The notes below the pieces were generated by a model, which worked only from the letters and a program-made list of their open reading frames with translations, was not told the DNA's origin and did no database searches. From Bradyrhizobium sp. KBS0727 (lineage in GTDB: Bacteria; Pseudomonadota; Alphaproteobacteria; Rhizobiales; Xanthobacteraceae): a DNA stretch of 64,000 bases. The DNA lies in the NCBI RefSeq assembly GCF_005937885.2, contig NZ_CP042176.1, positions 4,025,501 to 4,089,500 on the forward strand, read 5' to 3'. The translations under genes were made by a program, and so were the position numbers. The first letter of the stretch is position 1. Every line of letters begins with the position of its first letter. Shown here piece after piece: positions 1 through 7,228 of this stretch.

Positions 1-88
1 CTGACGGCCCTGCTTTGGAGCCGTTACCACGCGCCCATCCCCCGGTTGGGCGCCGGAGTTGTCCATTGGCTAAGCGCTCGCCCCCGCT

Positions 89-433
89 TCAGAGCGGATC
101 AGCGCCGAACCGATTGGGACCGGCGGTACCGCGCTGGCAAGCCCAGTAGATTAGCACGAGCGTACCGATGATCGTGAACGCGAGCAGCACCCACCAGAAC
201 GTCCGGTCGATATCGTGGAGGCGGCGAGCGCTGACGGCGAGGCCCGGTAGAAACAGTCCCAGTCCAACAACAGTACCAACAATCCCAAAGCCGAGCGTCG
301 TATCAATGACATTCGCGACAACGGTCGCGATAATGACAAAGAGCGTCCAGTACCAATATTCGGACCGGCTCGCGCGGCCGCCAAATTGAACGTACTTGCT
401 AAAGCACGAAGAAATCGCCTCTGCAAAATTCAT
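89..433 (-). CDS. DUF805 family inner-membrane protein
   Basis: A 114-residue protein with about three hydrophobic segments (roughly residues 26-46, 48-66 and 80-98). The N-terminal pattern (a short helix, then GRASRSEYW) and the RRLHDIDRTFWW stretch in the middle are typical of DUF805 (YhaH/YhaI-like) membrane proteins, whose function is unknown. A purine-rich GGGGGAG lies 7 bases before the ATG and supports this start. It is a monocistronic leftward gene at the window edge. The family assignment is fairly sure; no role can be inferred. Confidence 0.85.
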   Translation of the reverse strand: MNFAEAISSCFSKYVQFGGRASRSEYWYWTLFVIIATVVANVIDTTLGFGIVGTVVGLGLFLPGLAVSARRLHDIDRTFWWVLLAFTIIGTLVLIYWACQRGTAGPNRFGADPL

Positions 434-671
434 GTAATGCTCCCCCGTGTCCGACGTGAGATTCCAATCGCCGGATTAGGTCACAATACCCCGTGTTATT
501 CCAGCTTGGCGTTGGCAGCTCCGGACTCCCGAAGTGTTGAATCGCTGAGCAACCCACGGGGCCAAGACGGCACGCAAACCCCTGCCCCCTCGCGCAATTT
601 GCTGCTATTCATCGCCCCCGTCACGCCGAAATGGCCAACAACCTTGTAACGTTCCCAGGGAGCCAAGAAAC

Positions 672-1124
672 ATGCGTTATCTCCACACCATGCTGCGCGT
701 CCGCAATCTCGATGTCGCGATGAAGTTCTACCGCGACGCGCTGGGGCTGAAGGAAGTGCGCCGGGTCGACAACGACAAGGGCCGCTTCACTTTGGTGTTT
801 CTGTGCGCCGCCGAGGACGAGGGCCTGTTCAAGGCCGCTCCGCAGAACCGCGGCGCGCCGCTGGTTGAACTCACCTACAACTGGGACGAGGAGAAATACG
901 GCGAGGACCGCCATTTCGGTCACCTCGCCTATGAGGTCGACGACATCTATGCAACCTGCGACCGACTGATGAAGGCCGGCGTCACCATCAACCGGCCGCC
1001 GCGCGACGGCAACATGGCATTCGTCCGCTCGCCGGATCTTCATTCCATCGAGCTGTTGCAGAAGGGCGAGCCGAAGCCGCCGGCCGAGCCGTGGGCGTCG
1101 ATGCCGAACACCGGTCACTGGTAG
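672..1124 (+). CDS. gloA: Lactoylglutathione lyase (glyoxalase I), VOC family
   Basis: Glyoxalase I converts the hemithioacetal of methylglyoxal and glutathione into S-lactoylglutathione in the cytoplasm. The 150-residue protein shows the two-module VOC fold: YLHTMLRVRNLDVAMKFYRD at the N terminus and HFGHLAYEVDD after residue 80. The four metal ligands expected for GloA are H5, E67, H84 and E127. The length is slightly above the 135 residues of E. coli GloA because of a short C-terminal tail. GGGAG precedes the ATG. A tiny gene (1128-1343) follows after 3 bases and is probably co-transcribed. Confidence 0.93.
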   Translation: MRYLHTMLRVRNLDVAMKFYRDALGLKEVRRVDNDKGRFTLVFLCAAEDEGLFKAAPQNRGAPLVELTYNWDEEKYGEDRHFGHLAYEVDDIYATCDRLMKAGVTINRPPRDGNMAFVRSPDLHSIELLQKGEPKPPAEPWASMPNTGHW

Positions 1125-1127
1125 ACC

Positions 1128-1343
1128 TTGTACAAATTCTTCGTGCACGTCCGCCATCCGGACTACCGGCTGGTGATCAAGGCAGACGCGCCATTTCCTC
1201 CCGCCACCGATGAAAGCGAATGGCCGCTGACACGCAGCCGCCATTCCGACGACGTTACTGCGGAAGTGCGCGACGCCGTCGATCGCGACGGCTATTCGCT
1301 GTTTCGGATCGGATTGTCGCTCGCGGAAATTCCGAAGCCGTAA
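1128..1343 (+). CDS. Small conserved-looking hypothetical protein (TTG start)
   Basis: A 71-residue reading frame starting with TTG three bases after gloA stops, suggesting translational coupling. It is hydrophilic, with no signal peptide or membrane segment. The sequence (YKFFVHVRHPDYRLVIK... near the start, LFRIGLSLAEIPKP at the end) is codon-biased like its neighbours. I do not recognise a family. The start is uncertain because no ATG is available near the gloA stop. Confidence 0.5.
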   Translation: MYKFFVHVRHPDYRLVIKADAPFPPATDESEWPLTRSRHSDDVTAEVRDAVDRDGYSLFRIGLSLAEIPKP

Positions 1344-1436
1344 AACGCGCGAGCCACGCAGGGATTCCGGTTTCCGCGCAGGAACTGGTTACGGCTTCGC
1401 GCGTTCTCCTCCCGATTGCATTTTGAGGAGGCGATA

Positions 1437-1517
1437 ATGGGAAAAGGAATCCTGCTTTGGTTGTTGGGTGTGCCGATCCCGGTGATCATCCTGCTGTGGT
1501 TGTTCTTCGGCCACTGA
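1437..1517 (+). CDS. Tiny single-span membrane protein (26 aa)
   Basis: ATG at 1437 is preceded by a strong Shine-Dalgarno GAGGAG at 1425-1430. The predicted 26-residue product starts MGKGILLWLLG, is almost entirely hydrophobic (one transmembrane helix, residues 5-24) and ends FFGH. A stop at 1515-1517 is followed 30 bases later by a Rho-independent terminator, which is the arrangement expected of a real short transcript. Similar hydrophobic miniproteins are common in rhizobia, but I cannot name a family or function. Confidence 0.6.
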   Translation: MGKGILLWLLGVPIPVIILLWLFFGH

Positions 1518-1546
1518 GCACCCTAGCCAACTGCATTTTACGAGAG

Positions 1547-1581
1547 ATCAGGCTCCGCGATAACGACGGGCCTGATTTTTT
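1547..1581 (+). terminator. Rho-independent terminator
   Basis: Arms ATCAGGC (1547-1553) and GCCTGAT (1570-1576) pair perfectly across a 16-base loop, and a run of T follows on the + strand. It ends the gloA / small-gene transcript before the glutathione transferase. Confidence 0.7.
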
Positions 1582-1662
1582 GTTGGGCTGCCTCACCTGA
1601 AAGCGCGCTTTTTCACTGATCTTCAGCTATCAACGCCTCAAGAAGATCAAAGGGAGCAACGC

Positions 1663-2322
1663 GTGGCTGACAACAACAAACAACAACTGACCATCTGGGG
1701 CCGGGCCAATTCGGTCAACGTTCAAAAAGTGCTGTGGTGCCTGCGCGAACTCGATCTCGGCTATGACCGGATCGATGCCGGTCTGCATTTCGGCAAGAAC
1801 AACGAGCCGCCCTACCTGGCGATGAATCCGAACGGCCGGGTGCCGACGCTGGTCGACGGCGACTTCGTGCTGTGGGAATCCAATTCGGTGATGCGCTATC
1901 TGTGCATGGCCTATGGCAAAGACTCGGGCAGCGGTTCACCGATCTATCCGAAAGAGCCGAAAGTGCGTGCCAGTGTCGACCGATGGCTCGACTGGACGCT
2001 GTCGACGCTGCAGCCGGTCGATCGGCCGGTGTTTTGGGCGCTGGTGCGCACCCCGCCGGAAAAGCGCGACATGGTCGCGATCCAGAAGGATGCCGACGCC
2101 GAAGCCGTGGTGTGGCGGGTCGTCGAGGCGCAACTGGCGACACGGCGCTTCATCGAAGGCGATCAGTTCACGATCGCCGATATCGCGCTCGGCGCTTATG
2201 CGCGGCGCTGGCTCGGCGTCGAAGGCATCATCAAGCCCAGGCTGCCGAACCTGGAGCGCTGGTTCGCACAGTTCGTGGGCCGACCCGGTTTCGTCCAGTT
2301 CATCGCGCCGCCGATGACATAA
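1663..2322 (+). CDS. Glutathione S-transferase
   Basis: A 219-residue cytosolic GST. The N-terminal thioredoxin-like domain (residues 8-85) has a Ser/Asn-rich active-site start (GRANSVNVQKVLW), the cis-proline motif NPNGRVPTLVDG and the glutathione-binding WESNSVMRYL. The C-terminal helical domain contains FTIADIALGAYARRW, the usual N-capping box. GTG is used as start, with AAAGGGAG upstream. It conjugates glutathione to electrophiles; the substrate cannot be predicted. The adjacent glyoxalase gene fits a detoxification neighbourhood, but a terminator separates them. Confidence 0.93.
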   Translation: MADNNKQQLTIWGRANSVNVQKVLWCLRELDLGYDRIDAGLHFGKNNEPPYLAMNPNGRVPTLVDGDFVLWESNSVMRYLCMAYGKDSGSGSPIYPKEPKVRASVDRWLDWTLSTLQPVDRPVFWALVRTPPEKRDMVAIQKDADAEAVVWRVVEAQLATRRFIEGDQFTIADIALGAYARRWLGVEGIIKPRLPNLERWFAQFVGRPGFVQFIAPPMT

Positions 2323-2338
2323 GCTGAGCTTTCGACGG

Positions 2339-2590
2339 TCAGCGCGCGCCCATAGAGGCGCTCGCCCCTGCGCTGACCGCGCCACCGATCTTCACGCAGG
2401 TATCGGTGCCTTCGACCTTGACGAAGCCGGCGCCGAACGCCGCGCAGGAATGGGACGACGTCGCGCCCTTCACCGGCAGCAGCCTGCTCGGCTTGGCCGT
2501 GTGTCCGGATTTTGGAAAAGCCGGCTGTTCGGCCCGTGCGATCAGGGCTGGCAATGTCGTGACAACGATCGCAAGCAGGAATTTGCGCAT
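2339..2590 (-). CDS. Small exported protein with an alphaproteobacterial porin-like motif
   Basis: I place the start at the ATG at 2590, giving 83 residues with a clear signal peptide (MRKFLLAIVVTTLPALIARA). The mature part contains GAGFVKVEGTDTCVKIGG, which closely resembles the conserved N-terminal 'GAGFYYIPGTDTCIKIGG' region of the porin_2 family of Bradyrhizobium, including the two cysteines. No beta-barrel follows; the protein stops about 15 residues later. It is either an independent small periplasmic or outer-membrane protein, or a relic of a porin gene. The longer frame extending upstream overlaps the PilZ gene and is not credible. Confidence 0.6.
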   Translation of the reverse strand: MRKFLLAIVVTTLPALIARAEQPAFPKSGHTAKPSRLLPVKGATSSHSCAAFGAGFVKVEGTDTCVKIGGAVSAGASASMGAR

Positions 2591-2621
2591 CCCGCCTTTT
2601 ATCGCCTGCCGCGCCGCAGGG

Positions 2622-2879
2622 CTAGCGGACGAACCTGACACCGACGGATTTGCCGCGACGCCAGACCACCTCGCAGGGCCGCCCGGTTCGGGCATCGCGC
2701 GAAAACGCCAGCCGCAATTTGGCCGGTAGCGAGTTGGGATCCTCGATCGTGATCTTCGCACCGGTGCTGGACATGTCGTGCACCACGCACGGCCGCGCAG
2801 CAAAGCCACCCTCGAGCGTGATCCAGCCTGCCTGATGCAGCGATTTGCGCAACTCGCGCTGTTTGGTGCCAAAGGCCAT
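2622..2879 (-). CDS. PilZ-domain protein
   Basis: An 85-residue single-domain protein. It shows the PilZ pattern: a basic start (TKQRELRKSLHQAGWI), the VHDMSSTGAKI stretch corresponding to the D/NxSxxG c-di-GMP box, and the terminal VGVRFVR strand. The first-box RxxxR motif is poorly conserved, so binding of cyclic di-GMP is not assured. It lies 31 bases upstream of the small exported-protein gene on the same strand. Such stand-alone PilZ proteins are numerous in Bradyrhizobium. Confidence 0.85.
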   Translation of the reverse strand: MAFGTKQRELRKSLHQAGWITLEGGFAARPCVVHDMSSTGAKITIEDPNSLPAKLRLAFSRDARTGRPCEVVWRRGKSVGVRFVR

Positions 2880-3133
2880 GTCGGAAGTTCCCCCCGATCA
2901 AAGACCTACGCCACGCGGCTTAAAAAGCCGTTGCGGAATACCTGCTGTTTTCAGCAGTCTCGCAGGCCGCGGCAGCGGGCGGAAAAATGGGCCTAAAAAA
3001 GGGGTTTTCGGGCGGCTTGCCCGCCCGGCGAAACGCCACTATACGTTCGCCCGTCGCCGCCTTGATCGAATGTTTCGGTCGGCGACCAACACGGCGCATC
3101 GAGCCTATAAAGCTTTGATTTTCCGGTTGTTTT

Positions 3134-3208
3134 GCTCCCTTCGTCTATCGGTTAGGACGCCACCCTTTCACGGTGGAGAGAGCGGTTCGATTCCGCTAGG
3201 GAGCGCCA
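3134..3208 (+). tRNA. tRNA-Glu (anticodon TTC)
   Basis: All arms can be folded by eye. The acceptor GCTCCCT (3134-3140) pairs with AGGGAGC (3198-3204). The anticodon stem CCACC/GGTGG encloses loop CTTTCAC, with TTC at 3167-3169. The T arm carries the canonical GTTCGATTC loop. The discriminator G and CCA (3206-3208) are encoded. The 3' end doubles as the attL core of the integrated element, so integration leaves the tRNA intact. Confidence 0.97.
3190..3208. repeat. attL core (19-bp direct repeat with attR)
   Basis: ATTCCGCTAGGGAGCGCCA, the 3' end of tRNA-Glu including CCA, recurs exactly at 41315-41333. Bases on both sides differ, so the identical core is 19 bp. Confidence 0.93.
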
Positions 3209-3272
3209 TAGCGCGCAAATCCCGAAAATACCTAAACAAAATCAGATTGATATCAGAATAGCGATAATCGTG

Positions 3273-3290
3273 TTGGACGGTTTGTTGGAC
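3273..3290. promoter_or_regulatory. Candidate integrase arm-type site near attL
   Basis: TTGGACGGTTTGTTGGAC contains two TTGGAC hexamers in direct orientation and matches 17 of 18 bases of a site at 41215-41232, near attR. Each lies 65-100 bp inside its att core. Paired direct hexamers flanking the core are what tyrosine-recombinase arm sites look like; binding is inferred. Confidence 0.5.
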
Positions 3291-3350
3291 GCGCGAAACC
3301 GCGCTTTGTTCTTGTCTTGTCCAGCGTGATTTGTCGCGCGATATTGGGCC

Positions 3351-3587
3351 ATGCCCCGCCAGCAAAAAATCACCTTCGGCGAGATGCGCGCGTCCGGTGT
3401 CGACCGCGTCCTGATCTATTGCGCGGACCACAAATGCAGCCATTCGATCGAACGCGACGCCGCCCCGTGGCCGAACGATCTGAGGCTTTCCGACATCGAG
3501 GACCGCTTCGTCTGCCGGGCCTGCGGCAAACGCGGCGCCGACGTCAGGCCAAACTTTCCGCCGCCAAGCATGGGCACGAACCAATGA
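3351..3587 (+). CDS. Small hypothetical protein with paired CxxxxC/CxxC
   Basis: A 78-residue protein, the first gene inside attL. It has a cysteine/histidine pair (CADHKCSH) near residue 26 and a CRAC pair near residue 57, so it could bind one zinc ion. It overlaps the next gene by ATGA, which suggests a three-gene coupled unit (3351-4131). Proteins of this type occur widely in Bradyrhizobium chromosomes. I do not recognise a function. Confidence 0.65.
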   Translation: MPRQQKITFGEMRASGVDRVLIYCADHKCSHSIERDAAPWPNDLRLSDIEDRFVCRACGKRGADVRPNFPPPSMGTNQ

Positions 3588-3844
3588 AATACGTCGACGA
3601 GCGACCCTTCGCGGATCCCGACAAGGCCGCACGTCACCTCCTCGAGATCGCCAACCAGGTCGAACCGGTGCAGGGCCGGATCCACATCGAGAAGATCAAT
3701 GGACCGTTCCTGTTTCGCGACAAGGGCACGCCGGCGGAATACGGCGCCGGCCTCAAACGCGCGATCGAGAACGGCTGGCTGAAGCTTCACGAATCCGGAA
3801 CGTTCGTGACGTTCACGCAAGCCGGCGCCGACATGTTCGCGTGA
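3584..3844 (+). CDS. Hypothetical protein, probably winged-helix-like
   Basis: The start is set at the ATG overlapping the previous stop (ATGA), giving 86 residues. The sequence has alternating helices and a C-terminal 'ENGWLKLHESGTFVTFTQAG' reminiscent of the wing of a small winged-helix fold, but this is only an impression. No membrane segment. It is coupled by TGATG to the next gene. Function unknown. Confidence 0.65.
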   Translation: MKYVDERPFADPDKAARHLLEIANQVEPVQGRIHIEKINGPFLFRDKGTPAEYGAGLKRAIENGWLKLHESGTFVTFTQAGADMFA

Positions 3845-4131
3845 TGGCGGAGGGCTGGCAGCGCAAATTCCGCGACGGCCCGATCGACCTCCCTGACGGC
3901 CGATCACTGGTGACCCTGAAGGATGCCGGCGACTACATCACGAAACTGCCGAAGAAGGAATCCGCGCTGCCGGTGTGGCAGGCGGCGATCCATGCCCTGA
4001 TGCTGTGCAGCGAAGGGGCCGACACCATGCTCGCGCGCATCGGAGTGCTGAAGGCGCTGAAACGAAACGAGCCGGATCCGCCGCCGGCGCCGCGGCGCAA
4101 GGCGGCGAAGAAGTTCAAGGTTATCCGCTAG
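3844..4131 (+). CDS. Conserved rhizobial hypothetical protein
   Basis: 95 residues from the ATG inside TGATG. It starts MAEGWQRKFRDGPIDLPDGR, has a central 'LVTLKDAGDYITKLPKKE' and a basic C-terminal tail (PRRKAAKKFKVIR). I recognise this pattern from small proteins scattered through Bradyrhizobium and other rhizobial genomes, where they have no assigned role. It is the last gene of the rightward trio near attL. The tail could contact nucleic acid; that is speculation. Confidence 0.65.
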   Translation: MAEGWQRKFRDGPIDLPDGRSLVTLKDAGDYITKLPKKESALPVWQAAIHALMLCSEGADTMLARIGVLKALKRNEPDPPPAPRRKAAKKFKVIR

Positions 4132-4230
4132 AACGGAATATCCGATCGCCAGCTACTGGCATTTCACTTTGGTGCATCGGATCGACGTATACCCACCAGC
4201 GCCACTGCTGCCCTGGCCGGCGGCAAAACG

Positions 4231-4265
4231 AAAAAGCCCGCGGTCGGGGACATCCGACCGCGGGC
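4231..4265 (-). terminator. Strong Rho-independent terminator of the late operon
   Basis: GCCCGCGGTCGG (4236-4247) and CCGACCGCGGGC (4254-4265) form a 12-bp perfect GC stem with a 6-base loop. On the minus strand it is followed by TTTTT, so it terminates the leftward tail-lysis transcript that ends at 4337. Confidence 0.85.
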
Positions 4266-4336
4266 CAGTCATGGGAGGAAACGCCCGTCGAGAGGGCAGT
4301 GGCACCGATTGCGCGATGCCCCTATCCTAGGCGCGA

Positions 4337-4582
4337 TCACTCGGCCGCCGGCGTGAAGTCCAGGTAGAATTTCTGGCCGGGCTCGATGATGCCAAGCAGC
4401 GCCGGGTTGGCTATCGTCAGCGTCAGCTCGCCCGAGGGCGAAAATTTCGCATAGGTATTGTCCTCGTCGGAGCCGTCGGCCGGATAGGCCTTGGCCGCGA
4501 CGGCGTTGCAGGTGATGCGGTCCTGACCGGGAAACCGCTCGACCTTGTTGACCTGCATTTTCGCGCGCATGGTTGCGGACAT
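4337..4582 (-). CDS. Hypothetical protein at the end of the lysis module
   Basis: 81 residues, soluble, with a predicted all-beta character (ITCNAVAAKAYPADGSDEDN..., LTLTIANPALLGIIEPGQKFYLDFTPA). A good AGGAG site lies 8 bases before the ATG. It is the last gene before the late terminator. Similar small proteins accompany prophages of rhizobia, but no function is known to me. The -GQKFYLDFTPAE ending suggests a small barrel. Confidence 0.65.
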   Translation of the reverse strand: MSATMRAKMQVNKVERFPGQDRITCNAVAAKAYPADGSDEDNTYAKFSPSGELTLTIANPALLGIIEPGQKFYLDFTPAAE

Positions 4583-4630
4583 TTCAGTCTCTCCTTTTTT
4601 TGCCGGGAAACCGCCCGGCGCGGATTCGTT

Positions 4631-5386
4631 TCAGCCCTCGCCGGTCACAATCCAGTAGTCGGATCCGTACAGCGTCGAGCCGAGATAGGCCGCCGGAAAG
4701 TAGCAGTCGCCCTTGTCGCCCCAGTCGGCCGCCCAGGAGTTGCGCACGGTGAAGGTGCCGGGCCGCTGGCCGTAGCCGACCACATACATGCAATGGCCGC
4801 CGACCGTCGCTTCGTGCTTGGCCGGCATCGGCACCATGCCGGACTTGGCGACATCGTCGCTTTCGAAACTCTCAAACAGCGTGACGCCGATCACCGGCGT
4901 GTGGCCCATCGCGATCGCCTGACGCAGCGCCGCGGCGTTGACCTCGACCCGCTGGTAGCTCAAGGCCTTGAACTTTCTGGCGTCGGCATAGACGGCGTCC
5001 GACGGCCGATCGCGGTATTTCCTGATCCGGTACGGCCACAGCGTCTCATGGCCGACGCCGCGCTTGTTGGCCGACTTGATGCCGTCACGGATCTCGGCGC
5101 CGGCGTCGGAGGCCACCGTGCCCTCGATCGTGCGCTCGTCGAAATAGAGCTGCAGCCGCGACAGCGCGATGTCGCTGCGGCCGGCGGCGATCATTTCATA
5201 GCGCAGCGCGCCGGTGATGCCGTGCGCGGTGCAAGAACCGAGCTCGCCCTGGTCCATCACCGCCGGGCAATGCGGCCGTAGGTCGACCGCGGCCGGAATC
5301 CGCATCGCCCGCGGCGCCATCATGTGGTCGCGCGGATCCTTGGTGTCACGCCGGCAGCCGTACCAGGCATTGGGTTTGCGTTTCAT
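4631..5386 (-). CDS. Papain-like (C1 family) cysteine peptidase encoded by the prophage
   Basis: A 251-residue protein with the full C1A catalytic set: oxyanion Gln46 and nucleophile Cys52 in DQGELGSCTAHG, His198 in VGGHCMYVVGYG, and Asn216 in RNSWAADWGDKG. The region between matches the papain fold, ending in GSDYWIV. There is no signal peptide and no pro-domain. It lies at the distal end of the lysis cassette, 48 bases from the next gene. It could process tail proteins, cleave a host protein, or assist lysis. The family call is firm; the role is inference. Confidence 0.88.
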   Translation of the reverse strand: MKRKPNAWYGCRRDTKDPRDHMMAPRAMRIPAAVDLRPHCPAVMDQGELGSCTAHGITGALRYEMIAAGRSDIALSRLQLYFDERTIEGTVASDAGAEIRDGIKSANKRGVGHETLWPYRIRKYRDRPSDAVYADARKFKALSYQRVEVNAAALRQAIAMGHTPVIGVTLFESFESDDVAKSGMVPMPAKHEATVGGHCMYVVGYGQRPGTFTVRNSWAADWGDKGDCYFPAAYLGSTLYGSDYWIVTGEG

Positions 5387-5441
5387 GATTGATGCTCGTC
5401 GATGCCGGAGACCGCCGGCGCGGGAAATCAGTTGGCCAGCA

Positions 5442-5538
5442 TGTCCGCCGAAGCCTTGGCGAAGGCAGAAGACCGCTGGCGCGGCTTGTCTCGCCGGAGC
5501 CCGACATGTCCGCCGGAGCGCGAAGGGCGAAGGCGGAA
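5442..5538. repeat. Two copies of a dispersed Bradyrhizobium-type short repeat
   Basis: TGTCCGCCGAAGCCTTGGCG at 5442 and TGTCCGCCGGAGCGCGAAGG at 5507 are two variants of an element with the skeleton TGTCCGxCG-AGC-GCGAAGGCGGA. Further copies lie at 8125 and 36979. Translated in one frame it yields the AFAKASAD string often seen in spurious Bradyrhizobium ORFs. It fills the gap between the peptidase and a small membrane-protein gene. Confidence 0.6.
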
Positions 5539-5552
5539 GGGCGAAGGCGGAA

Positions 5553-5723
5553 TTAGAGAAACCAGATCGCAGCGGCGCCGACGGCGATCGCGGCGGCGAC
5601 CAGCGCCAGGCAGCGCTGCAGATCCGGCGTCGCCGGCCGCCATCGGTCGATCGCGGTTTCGATCGACCAGGCCAGGGCCAAGAACACCACGACCACGATC
5701 GCAGTCAGGATCTCCTTGTTCAT
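5553..5723 (-). CDS. Small membrane protein of the lysis module (56 aa)
   Basis: The start ATG at 5723 overlaps the stop of the RlpA-like gene (ATGA), and the frame runs to TAA at 5553-5555. The product has two hydrophobic helices (residues about 5-20 and 39-56) separated by a charged loop (ETAIDRWRPATPD). A two-span protein of this size next to lysis enzymes could be a holin or antiholin, or an accessory membrane protein. The position is suggestive but nothing in the sequence is decisive. Confidence 0.6.
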   Translation of the reverse strand: MNKEILTAIVVVVFLALAWSIETAIDRWRPATPDLQRCLALVAAAIAVGAAAIWFL

Positions 5724-6160
5724 GGCAAGACCTCGGCCCGCACGCGACCGACGCCGGCGCCGGTCAGGCCGATCGCGCGTGCCGCGCCGGTCGACAGATC
5801 CAGAATCCTGCTACGCAGAAACGGTCCGCGATCGTTGACCGTCACGACCACGCTTTGCCCGCGATAGGTGACGCGCAGCCTGGTGCCGAACGGCAGCGAA
5901 CGGTGCGCGGCCGTCATGGCGTTCTGGTTGAAGCGCTGTCCCGACGCGGTCCGGCTGCCGCTTTCGGTGCCGTAATAGGAGGCCAAACCGGAAAACGCAG
6001 CGCCGGAAGATTCCGCCGCGCCCGCCGCGGCCGGCCACAGTGCGACGGCCAGGAAGGCCGCCACCGACAGCCCGATGAAAAGCCAGAACCGCACGAAATC
6101 ACGCTGCTCGGCCGCGAGCCGTTCGTTCAGCTCGCACTGGTAGTCGCCGGCCCCGGTCAT
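5720..6160 (-). CDS. RlpA-like double-psi beta-barrel protein (putative lytic transglycosylase)
   Basis: 146 residues from the ATG that overlaps the upstream stop. A single transmembrane helix (about residues 24-47) anchors an RlpA/DPBB domain: ASYYGTESGSRTASGQRFN, the MTAAHRSLPFGTRLRV core, VNDRGPF with the catalytic-type Asp, and SRILDLSTGAARAIGL. Bacterial RlpA cleaves denuded glycan strands. In this position it probably helps degrade peptidoglycan at lysis. The longer frame starting upstream lacks support because it would overlap the previous gene by over 100 bases. Confidence 0.85.
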   Translation of the reverse strand: MTGAGDYQCELNERLAAEQRDFVRFWLFIGLSVAAFLAVALWPAAAGAAESSGAAFSGLASYYGTESGSRTASGQRFNQNAMTAAHRSLPFGTRLRVTYRGQSVVVTVNDRGPFLRSRILDLSTGAARAIGLTGAGVGRVRAEVLP

Positions 6161-6792
6161 CGGTGGGCCAGACGCGCGCGCGCCGCTTGCGGCGTTCGCG
6201 CCACGACGAGCCGAATATGAGGATGATGCCGACGGGCGTGGCGGGCGCCGCCGCCGTGCCGGAAATGCAGCCCCCACTCGCGGCCGCCCTCGTCATAGGA
6301 AATATGGACATGCCGCATCCGGGCGTAGTCGACCGAGTAGCCGCCGGGCCAGCCGGCGAGGTGGGCATAGATGCAGGAGGGATCACCGGCCAGGTCGGCC
6401 GCCCGCCCCGAGGCATGCAGGCTGATCATCCTGGTGCCGGCAATCAGCGTATGGCGCATGCCCGAGATCAGGCTCGACCGGCAGGCGCCGCGGATCTCGG
6501 CGACCTTCGCCGCCAGCGGCGCCACCAGGCCGGCAGCTAAACCGCCGGGCCCGTAGGACGGCCCAGGACGCGCCCGATCGGCGCGGGTCATCCGTATGCC
6601 GCTACTCCGTTTTAACGCCTGGGCGGCCCGCACTGAGTCACCCGGCGGCAAAAATCCGACACCGCAAGGCCGCATCGGATCGAGGTTGCTACAGGTCGAG
6701 ACCTGCGGGCGATGACGGCGCGCCTCGGCCGTTCCGGCATTCAACGCAACCAGGCACAGCGCGAGCGCGCCGGCGAAAGCAATTCGCAGCAT
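6157..6792 (-). CDS. Peptidase M15-like endopeptidase (D-Ala-D-Ala type) with signal peptide
   Basis: The start at 6792 has GAGGA upstream and gives 211 residues with a Sec signal (MLRIAFAGALALCLVALNAGTAEA). The catalytic zinc motif of M15/YcbK-like peptidases is present: SLHASGRAADL (His126, Asp133) and RHVHIS (His163). Four cysteines suggest periplasmic disulfides. The C-terminal tail is His/Arg rich. It would cleave peptide cross-links of peptidoglycan, complementing the GH25 muramidase. Confidence 0.83.
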   Translation of the reverse strand: MLRIAFAGALALCLVALNAGTAEARRHRPQVSTCSNLDPMRPCGVGFLPPGDSVRAAQALKRSSGIRMTRADRARPGPSYGPGGLAAGLVAPLAAKVAEIRGACRSSLISGMRHTLIAGTRMISLHASGRAADLAGDPSCIYAHLAGWPGGYSVDYARMRHVHISYDEGGREWGLHFRHGGGARHARRHHPHIRLVVARTPQAARARLAHR

Positions 6793-6919
6793 GGGGATTC
6801 CTCGTTTGGTGGTGAACGGCGCGCCCGAGCAGGCGATGCGAAAGCGACGCCGCAAAGCCTGCGCGAATGCCGCAGCCGGCAAGCGCGAAAGGCGAACGGC
6901 GCCAAACAAAAAACGCGCG

Positions 6920-7228
6920 CTACTTCTTCGGCTTGGTCGCCCGGTCGTGGCGGCGGCGCAGCAGCTTGACGACGCCGGCAAGCTGGCTCGAGATCCCGCC
7001 GAGCTGGTCTTTCATCCGCTCGACGTCGGTCTGCATCTGCAGGAAATTCTGCACGAACCACGGACTTTCGACCTCGATCGGCGACGGTTGCGGTGGCGGC
7101 GGCGCCTGCGGCTTTTCGCGCAGGCCGGCGCGGATCAGCGGCAGCGCCAGCAGGAAGATGATCAGCGCACCGACCGTCTGCAGCGTGTTCGAGGTCAGGC
7201 CGTCATAGATCCGCTCAAGCAGCTTCAT
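6920..7228 (-). CDS. Membrane-anchored coiled-coil protein of the lysis module
   Basis: 102 residues. One transmembrane helix (residues about 17-36) is followed by a proline-rich linker (EKPQAPPPPQPSP) and a helical segment (FLQMQTDVERMKDQLGGISSQLAGVVKLLRRR) with heptad character and a basic tail. It overlaps the upstream gene by 14 bases. The N-in topology with a periplasmic or cytoplasmic coiled coil could fit a spanin-like or holin-partner role, but other interpretations are equally possible. Confidence 0.6.
   Translation of the reverse strand: MKLLERIYDGLTSNTLQTVGALIIFLLALPLIRAGLREKPQAPPPPQPSPIEVESPWFVQNFLQMQTDVERMKDQLGGISSQLAGVVKLLRRRHDRATKPKK

Noticed and set aside
2622..2872. N-terminal extension of the small porin-like protein upstream through the PilZ gene
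   Set aside because: It would be read out of frame across the PilZ coding sequence; the signal peptide starts cleanly at 2590.
5428..5643. Minus-strand frame with AFAKASAD near its end
   Set aside because: It is the translation of the dispersed repeat plus antisense of the small membrane-protein gene; such strings are known spurious ORFs.
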